Part shown: positions 57,601 through 64,000 of the stretch, piece after piece
Layout: each line of letters opens with the position of its first letter
Position numbering within the stretch: position 1 is the first letter of the stretch
Assembly (NCBI GenBank): GCA_003956705.1
Contig: QZCP01000103.1
Location: 57,500 to 121,499 of the forward strand
Direction: 5' to 3'
DNA: 64,000 nt
Source of the DNA: Brevipalpus yothersi
Taxonomy: Eukaryota > Arthropoda > Arachnida > Trombidiformes > Tenuipalpidae
The notes under the pieces: generated by a model
Told to the model about the DNA's origin: nothing
Database searches by the model: none
The model's input: only the letters and a program-made list of their open reading frames with translations
Made by a program: the position numbers and the translations under genes

Positions 57601-58106
57601 TCTAGTTCGAACGATGACCAATTGAATGAGGAACTGAGACGTTAAAAGGGAAATAAACTCATCAAAGGAGGAAAAGAATTGTTTGAGAATCGAAATAAAA
57701 TCTGTCAGCATTCCAAAGCATTTTAGAGTATTCTAGTTGATAAGAGAAAAATAACTTACTATACTTTATCGAAATGTTGATCAACTTTGGCTAAATATCC
57801 AAATTCTTCTTCAGTTGATGCACATTTTGGTGGCTCACCAAAGAATATCCTCTCAAGTGGTGCCAAATAGAATATGAAGCCAGAGATCATACAGAATACG
57901 GATGCAAGTGTTAACCAATTCACTTTGATCGGAATATCATTGGAATTATGAGATCGATTGTGGGATTTTTTGCTCTTATGATGGTGATTATTGTTATCCT
58001 TTGGTGATGGACTTCGCGATCGTTTACCAACAATACTGGATACATCTTTTTTTGCTGATGGACGAGCATAGATGTTCATATCACGATAAGTCGAATTGGG
58101 TGGCAT
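54696..58106 (-). CDS. OGFOD3: 2-oxoglutarate/iron-dependent oxygenase domain protein 3 (OGFOD3)
   Basis: A membrane-anchored Fe(II)/2-oxoglutarate dioxygenase whose substrate is not known to me. Minus-strand exons 58106-57760, 55532-55235 and 55127-54696 close in frame to 358 aa (human about 319). The N-terminus is basic, with Ser-Pro and His-rich stretches, then one transmembrane segment (about residues 63-82), so the catalytic domain should be lumenal. PKKCGTLVYDELMSTEEA matches the family region before the oxygenase fold. Iron ligands are H251 and D253 (FRHVDKV) and H313 (ENPHEV). R323 (WGERLAL) is placed to bind 2-oxoglutarate. YDYDFGGGRTAFL is the typical core strand. The first intron is about 2.2 kb, much longer than others here, and contains a GAAA repeat. 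The chosen ATG is the first in frame. Confidence 0.93.
56256..56297. repeat. (GAAA)n tetranucleotide repeat
   Basis: About 42 bases of GAAA units inside the long first intron of OGFOD3. Confidence 0.9.
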
Positions 58107-58523
58107 GATGAGAAGGGTCAACTATTTTCGATGTGGCCAGAAGAATATGATGTAACTATTTTTTTGTTCCCTTCTCGGAACACACGAGGCAAATTTGGAT
58201 CAAAACTTTCCGATTGATTATGAAAAACACAGCAACTAATGATGAAAAGAACTTTCAATCAAACTTCTACTCAGATAAAAGAATTGAGTGAGTCGAAATT
58301 TCAAAATAAGTGAGAGAGAGTCGATAATTTTTAGACTATCATCGTCAACTCGATGAGAGGACCCGTTAATCAACGGGAAGAAATGGAATGGTTCACCGAA
58401 TTTTGTTGGCTCATATAACATGTACACAACAGTCCCAATCTCACTTTACTAACTTCTGTTTCGTTTGTCTCTATCTTGTTGGTATGTAAGATCTCACTTT
58501 TCGATCGAGAATTCCAATTTTCA

Positions 58524-58583
<60 letters not shown>

Positions 58584-61129
58584 AAGTAAGATACTCTTCC
58601 CAACCTCCTCCTCCTCCTCCCACTAACATGATCATATATTCAATCACAACCCCTTTGAGCTTTATTGTTGTTGTTGTTGTTGATCTGAACTTTTCGTTCG
58701 CCTCATTCTCATTCTCATTCTGGAAGTCACATCATCAGAATCATCAGCTCCTACCAGTACACTGAATACGCTAGTTTTGCTCTTTTTTTCTCACTCATTT
58801 GCCTGCCTGATAGAGCAAAATGATTATCACGTACTCTCTTGTTGATAGCTAAGAACAATTTATCTCTTGATCATTACGAGAGAGCAAATTGTTCCGTCAA
58901 TGAACAATTTCTCTAGATGTTATGGCCATAAGTATAAACACAAGTCATTATGTCAGTCGACATAGTAGTGGTTGGTTGAAAAGTGAAAGTTCATTCAATT
59001 AAGAGATTCTGATTAGAGTAGAAAATGAGCTACTCAAGATAGTTATCTGTAAGAGAAATTATGACAATAAAAATCCAACTATAATAAAACTATATGATTT
59101 GAGTAATTCGAACAGCATGATGGATGTTTTTCCCACATGCCAGCCAAATCGTGAGTATTGACAGGAGTTTGAAAACCCTTTGAGGGCCTGAGTTGAAAGT
59201 TTTGACAAGAATGTGCGATTGATGGAGAGACTTCTGTGAATTTTGCGAAAACTGAGCTCCATTAGGGTGATTTCAATTTTTATTATCATTTTGATTAATC
59301 GTCAAATAATTTCACTTGAAAAATTTTCAACCTCTCTCCATCATCGATTTCATGATTGATCAAAATGTTACGAACTCGAGTCAAACAGACTGTGGATTCC
59401 CTAGAATATTGTACTCGGTATTATCGAGCAAGTCAATGAGAAGAACGGAAAAGAATTCACCAAATCGGTTATTATGAAAACTTCACCATTGTGAACGAAA
59501 AAGATTTCGTGTTTGGAGTAAATGGTCAAAAGTTTTACTCAGTTATCCAGCTTGTGGTTACTAAAAAAATTGAAATTATTTCAAAGATTTTACCTCAACG
59601 ATAGTTACTCAGTTTTTACAAAGTAATGAGAATCAACTTACACTGAAAAATGGTCAAATTCAAGGTAAAACTTTTCAACCCATCTTCATGTGATGAGAGA
59701 ATCATTTTTTTCGCACCAAAAAAATTTACTGAACCCAATTCTCAACAAATTTTCTACTGACATATTAACGTTGACTTTTAGCTTGTTCCAATTCTCAACC
59801 ATAAGTTCTCCATCTTCTATACTGTATTTCGTTGCTCTTCATTGGAATCAATACAATTAGCTCATCAATGTTCACAGCAATCAGAACCTCGAACTCAATA
59901 CATACGCACAAAACGTTTCGTTTGGACTAAAATTCTCTGTACATCTGTAGCACAGACATTCTGTACACCATTAAATTGTGTCTCAAACCTTAACTCAAAT
60001 GTTTCGTCTTCGTTAATTGCACATATGCACATGCTGCCAACAAATAAATTCGTATTGAACTTATGAATCGAAAATAATTATTATCAAATTGACAAAATTG
60101 ATACTGATGAACCAACTTAATGATGATATTGATCGAATTAGCTCAATTAATTGGGTTCAATTAAAATTCACGATTTTGATTAGCATTTTTACTTAATTTT
60201 GAAATGCGCCAAAAAAGCCAAAAAAGTAGCAATTCAAGTAACCAATAGAAACGTATACAACAAGAAAGCGTTTTTTTTTACTACTACTGAATTGTTTTCG
60301 ATTTTGTTTTGGACTCTGTTTTGATACATCAAAAGAAGATGATGATCAAAAGGAATCAACAATAAAGAGAGAGATGTTATTTTCACCATTATCATCACCA
60401 CCACCACCACCAACAGCATCAGTATCATCATCAATATACATCCTCTACTTTCAGGCTGATTAATTGTTAGCCTAATTAGTTGACTGTGTGTGTGTGTGGC
60501 ATGTGTGTATGTATATTTGATAATTGTTATTGAAACTAATATTCTTCTTCCAATTCTTGCCCTGTATATATACATGTATGCCTACGAGATTTGATTGATA
60601 ATACATCTCAATAAGAGTCTCTCTTTCTGTATTTCTCGTTGTTGTTCATACAGTAGAGTCAAACACACACAATCAAGATTTCTTGATCTCTTGTTTCTCC
60701 ATGTGATCATTTTTTTCCTCTCTCTCTTTTCCCATGAACAGTGTTCATTGAACACACACACATTACTTGGTGGTTGTTGTTGTGTCCATCTGCATGCGTA
60801 AAGAAAAAAGAAATAAATGTAATCACATACACACATCGTACGTGGACACAATTTAAATTTTTTTTCCGATAAATAAGAAAGTGATCAGAAAGATAGTTGT
60901 TTGTTTGTTTGTTTGTGTGTGTGTATGTGATTTTTCTTTTCTTCTTGGTGGTGTCTGTTTATGTGCCTGTGTATATGTGATACTCCCCCCTTCTCTCTTT
61001 ACTTGATCAACTATTTGATTTGATCAATTGATTGGTTGGTCTCCTCGAGTTTGGTGAGAGGTTTTGTGTGTGTTTGTAGGTAAAAAATCATCACGAGTTA
61101 TATATACATACATACATACTAACATATAC
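58107..61129. other. Divergent intergenic region OGFOD3 / Egalitarian-like
   Basis: About 3 kb between divergent genes, with no supportable gene. It contains a CT array (58525-58582), a GTT run near 58664-58681, short TG and ATC/CAC runs around 60390-60500, and a possible 3' splice acceptor (tttgtag) at 61079. Part of the right end is therefore probably 5' UTR intron of the Egalitarian-like gene. Confidence 0.5.
58525..58582. repeat. (CT)n microsatellite
   Basis: A CT run of about 58 bases, 0.4-0.5 kb upstream of the OGFOD3 start codon. Confidence 0.95.
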
Positions 61130-63227
61130 ATGATGAGTTACCACGTTTCCCATACTCGCCGTGGAATGTCATTCATTCGGCCAACAGAGATGGAAAATTA
61201 TATCCACGAGACAATAATGTTCATGATTGATCTACTATTGGGCTCTGATACAACTTTCATACCGATCAAATCGTCCTTTCCAAGTGAATCATCATCTGTT
61301 ACCAGATCAAATAATACACCATCCACATCTCACCATTTCTCTACCAATAATAATACTGGTCAAAATAGCCAGCATTACAATCAGAACAGTCGATATAATT
61401 CATCATCAAGTAATGGTGGAGGTGGTGGTGGTGGATATCATGATCGAAGAGGAGCTTCTGGACACACTCAAGCTTCATCAGAAATGATCAAAAATAATGA
61501 TGATCGATCCAAATCATCAAGCAGCGATGTGATAAAAACTTCCGACAAACATGGATTGTCATTAAAAGATTTGACCCGTGAGCTATATAATCGAGGTGGT
61601 ACTCGACCACTGAAAAAGTTAGCCTCAGGAGATTCTGTGGAAGATCGTGTGTTAAATTTCCTCTGGCAGCATCCAGCAATATTTGAAGTTGTTGGTGATC
61701 ATGTGAGTCTTCGACCAATGAGTTCCGATTTGGATCTTAAAGTGGAACAAAGTCTAGAACAGCGTACAATGGATTTCATTCTATTCAGATGTAAACAGTA
61801 TGGTGAATGTAAAATAATGATCTCGAAATTGTTTGGTAATCTCAAGCAAGCTGCACACGATATTCAAAAGCATTTTCATGATTACATGTGCTTTTATCAC
61901 TTTCTTGCGAGACATCAAGATGTTTTTGTCTTTCTATCAGACAATTTTGTTGCCATCCGTTCGGTGTATGATAAATATTTAAGATTGAGGCGATTGTTAC
62001 CCCGGTGTGATGAATATATTCGTGAGCCTGGAGTATTGGAGTGTACCGATATTATCACCGACCTGATGGCTGCCCAAGATGTTGTTAACTTCGTTCTTCG
62101 CCATCGACCAGTAGTTGCTGTTGACTGTGAAGGTGTTAATTTGGGTGCTCCGCATGGAGACATCACTCTTGGTGAGTTATTTATATGTTTATTGTTAAAA
62201 TAAAATAATGGCTGCAATGTCAATGAAAATCGCGATTTCATGGCCAGACACTGATTGCAACAAACTTGCTATGATGATTAAATTCAATGAAGACATGATC
62301 ATTACAGAAAGAAATCTGCTTCTGTTTCCATATTTACACCATTTTACTCGTTCTTGCTTGATAATAATTGTGATCATAAGACATGATAATATAAACTTGT
62401 TCCTACTCTCTCAAATAGTTCTCCCTTCTGACCAGACATTCATTATTTTCTTCTTCCTCTTCCAGACTCTGATCATTGTTGTTTACGGAAAAAATTGCAA
62501 TGACTGTTTCCTGTATCTTATGATAACACATTTCTAACCCATTCTCTCTTTTCTCTCTTCCCTTCCTCTCTCTCCCTCTCTCTCTCTCTCTTATTTCTCT
62601 CTCACAGTTCAGTTGGCCTTCGTTGATTACCCATATCCGTGCGAATATGCATACCCTATCGACTATCCTCATCCTATTCCTGATATCCGGCCTTACATAA
62701 AAGTCTTCCTCTTCGATGTTCAAGCTGATCACCGAATCCTATCCTGTTATCTGAAGCTGATCTTGGAATCGCCTCATCATACCAAGATTTTCCAGGGATG
62801 TGCTAGCGATGCCAGAGCACTACGCATGAAGCACAACATATCGCTTCGGTGTGTGTTTGATACCACCATTGCTCATCAGTTTCTGAGACAAGATGAAATT
62901 AAATCTGATCTCTATCATCTTTATGAAACATATGTTAAAGACCCCACCAATCGTCTAAAGAAGGACATTAAGAAATTGTATATTGGTAATCCAGGTCTTT
63001 GGACCACCAGACCGTTATCTGAGCTGCTCGTGTACTATGCTGCTTTCGATGTGTATGCTCTGTTGCGTATTCATGATGCGATGTTGAAAGAGTTACATCA
63101 GCATGATTTTGGACGCAAATTCAGGGAAATAATGATGAGAAGTGATAAACTAGCTTTTGGAACTGTAAGAGAGCAGAATATGACACCACATGTTCAGTAT
63201 TATCAATCTCGGTATATTGTCCACTGA
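61130..63227 (+). CDS. Egalitarian-like protein (DEDDy 3'-5' exonuclease domain)
   Basis: Egalitarian links mRNA cargo to BicD and dynein; its exonuclease-like fold is characteristic. Exons 61130-62171 and 62608-63227 give 553 aa. After a short N-terminus (MENYIHETIMFMIDLLL) comes a Ser/Asn/Gly-rich linker (about 60-145). Two winged-helix-like segments follow, LKDLTRELYNRGGTRPLKK...VLNFLWQHPAIFEVVGDHVSL and KQAAHDIQKHFHDYMCFYHF. The exonuclease domain starts at AVDCEGVNLG (D332, E334) and continues with CASDARAL, CVFDTTIAHQFL and LLVYYAAFDVYALL, so the DEDDy acidic residues and Tyr are kept. A Tyr/Pro-rich insertion splits the first strands. The protein stops about 40 residues after the domain, without the long C-terminus of Drosophila Egl. 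A GTAAGA string at 63165 could lead to another 3' end. EXD1-like is the alternative name. Confidence 0.8.
62554..62592. repeat. CT-rich tract before Egalitarian-like exon 2
   Basis: About 40 bases of CT-rich sequence ending 15 bases before the ctcacag acceptor. It probably doubles as the polypyrimidine tract of this intron. Confidence 0.8.
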
Positions 63228-64000
63228 TGAACATTTTGTCAAACGAAAAAAAAATTTCCAAGTTTCTTGTATTTTGGTTCTATTTTGTGTATTTTTGATA
63301 GTGGCTAATCCAAATGATGGTGGAAAGCATCGAAGAGAACAACTCAACATAGAGCTTGTTTCCTTACTATTGCTGCTAATCTAATCTAATCGTAATAAAA
63401 AAAAGTTATAGTATACTTGAGGTTTCTTTTAGATTGAATTCATTTTTTCTTATGAGGCGCTCCGAAAAACTTTCAGACTACTTTTTCCTTTTTCCTTCGA
63501 AAAGGTAATTCCTTCTTCTGAGATTCACTCGAAGAGTCACAAAAGTAACATCATCACATTTTCAACATAAAATCTCAGAGAACTGCGTAGAAATCAACAG
63601 ATAAAGAACAGTCAGCAATTACTTCAGCGATAATTTCCCTCTCGAGAATCATCGAGTAAAACAGGAAACTTTGAAATTGTAAGCTGTATTCGGAAAAATC
63701 TCTCATATTGGAAATAGAAGGAAGGAAAACTATATCGAAGCATACTAGATATTCTTCCAATTCCATGGAACTTATCTGAAAATACTTCCAACGATTGATT
63801 GAGATTGATTTGTGAGTCAATTACAGTGAGTCATTTAGTACCGGGGGCAAAGAAGAGGAATCAATCGGATGTAGGAGATAGGATGGTTTGAGATCACATT
63901 ACAAGGCACAGATATTGTGAGAATGTGAGGAATGGGGGAGCAATAGTAAGAAGACTAAATCACATCCGAAGAGAGAGAGAGAAGATTATATTTTTTGAGT
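63228..64000. other. 3' flank of Egalitarian-like gene
   Basis: AT-rich sequence containing the 3' UTR. A gatag acceptor-like site near 63301 is followed by a short open frame (NPNDGGKHRREQL), which might be an alternative 3' exon. The rest to the window end shows only a short GA run at 63971-63982. Confidence 0.45.

Noticed and set aside
1..64000. tRNA, rRNA, CRISPR array or intact transposon
   Set aside because: Looked for characteristic motifs, spaced repeats and transposase blocks by eye and found none; a covariance-model scan could still find a tRNA I missed.

Overview
This is an AT-rich, intron-containing nuclear genome segment with about 21 protein-coding genes on both strands. The gene content points to an arthropod: an Egalitarian-like protein, a seven-helix gustatory-receptor-like gene with no intron, and two MIP channels. 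The compact layout, introns often of 60-130 bases and a caveolin gene fit an acariform (spider-mite-like) mite, but that taxonomic call is inference. Exon chains were built by hand from GT/AG sites and reading-frame phase. Every spliced model given closes in frame.

Layout. 1.5-5.8 kb: PARN deadenylase and MON1, both +. 7.7-9.6 kb: two tandem paralogous small secreted proteins with matching TATA promoters. 10.2-12.4 kb: TCP1/CCT1. 14.1-15.8 kb: PEX7. 16.5-18.9 kb (-): a water-channel-type aquaporin. 19.8-22.4 kb: a tight + cluster of an RBM7-like RRM protein, ARL6/BBS3 and a ULP1-type cysteine peptidase. 22.9-24.4 kb: an aquaglyceroporin-type channel. 25.3-29.3 kb: POLR1B, second-largest subunit of RNA polymerase I. 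30.3-31.6 kb: an unrecognised six-cysteine secreted peptide precursor. 31.9-34.2 kb (-): a glycine-rich secreted protein with two alternative last exons. 36.3-37.5 kb (-): gustatory-receptor-like gene. 37.9-40.0 kb (-): CCT6. 40.3-43.7 kb: DDX46/PRP5, head-to-head with CCT6. 45.3-47.6 kb: cytohesin/Steppke. 51.1-51.8 kb (-): caveolin. 54.7-58.1 kb (-): OGFOD3. 61.1-63.2 kb: Egalitarian-like.

Most genes are single-copy housekeeping functions: RNA decay and splicing, chaperonin, rRNA transcription, and peroxisome, endosome and Arf trafficking. The less ordinary material is the secreted pair at 7.7-9.6 kb, the cysteine-rich precursor at 30.3 kb, the glycine-rich gene at 32-34 kb, and two MIP channels that each have one degenerate NPA box. 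Intergenic DNA is rich in GA/CT microsatellites, many near gene starts. I saw no rRNA, tRNA, CRISPR array or intact transposon.
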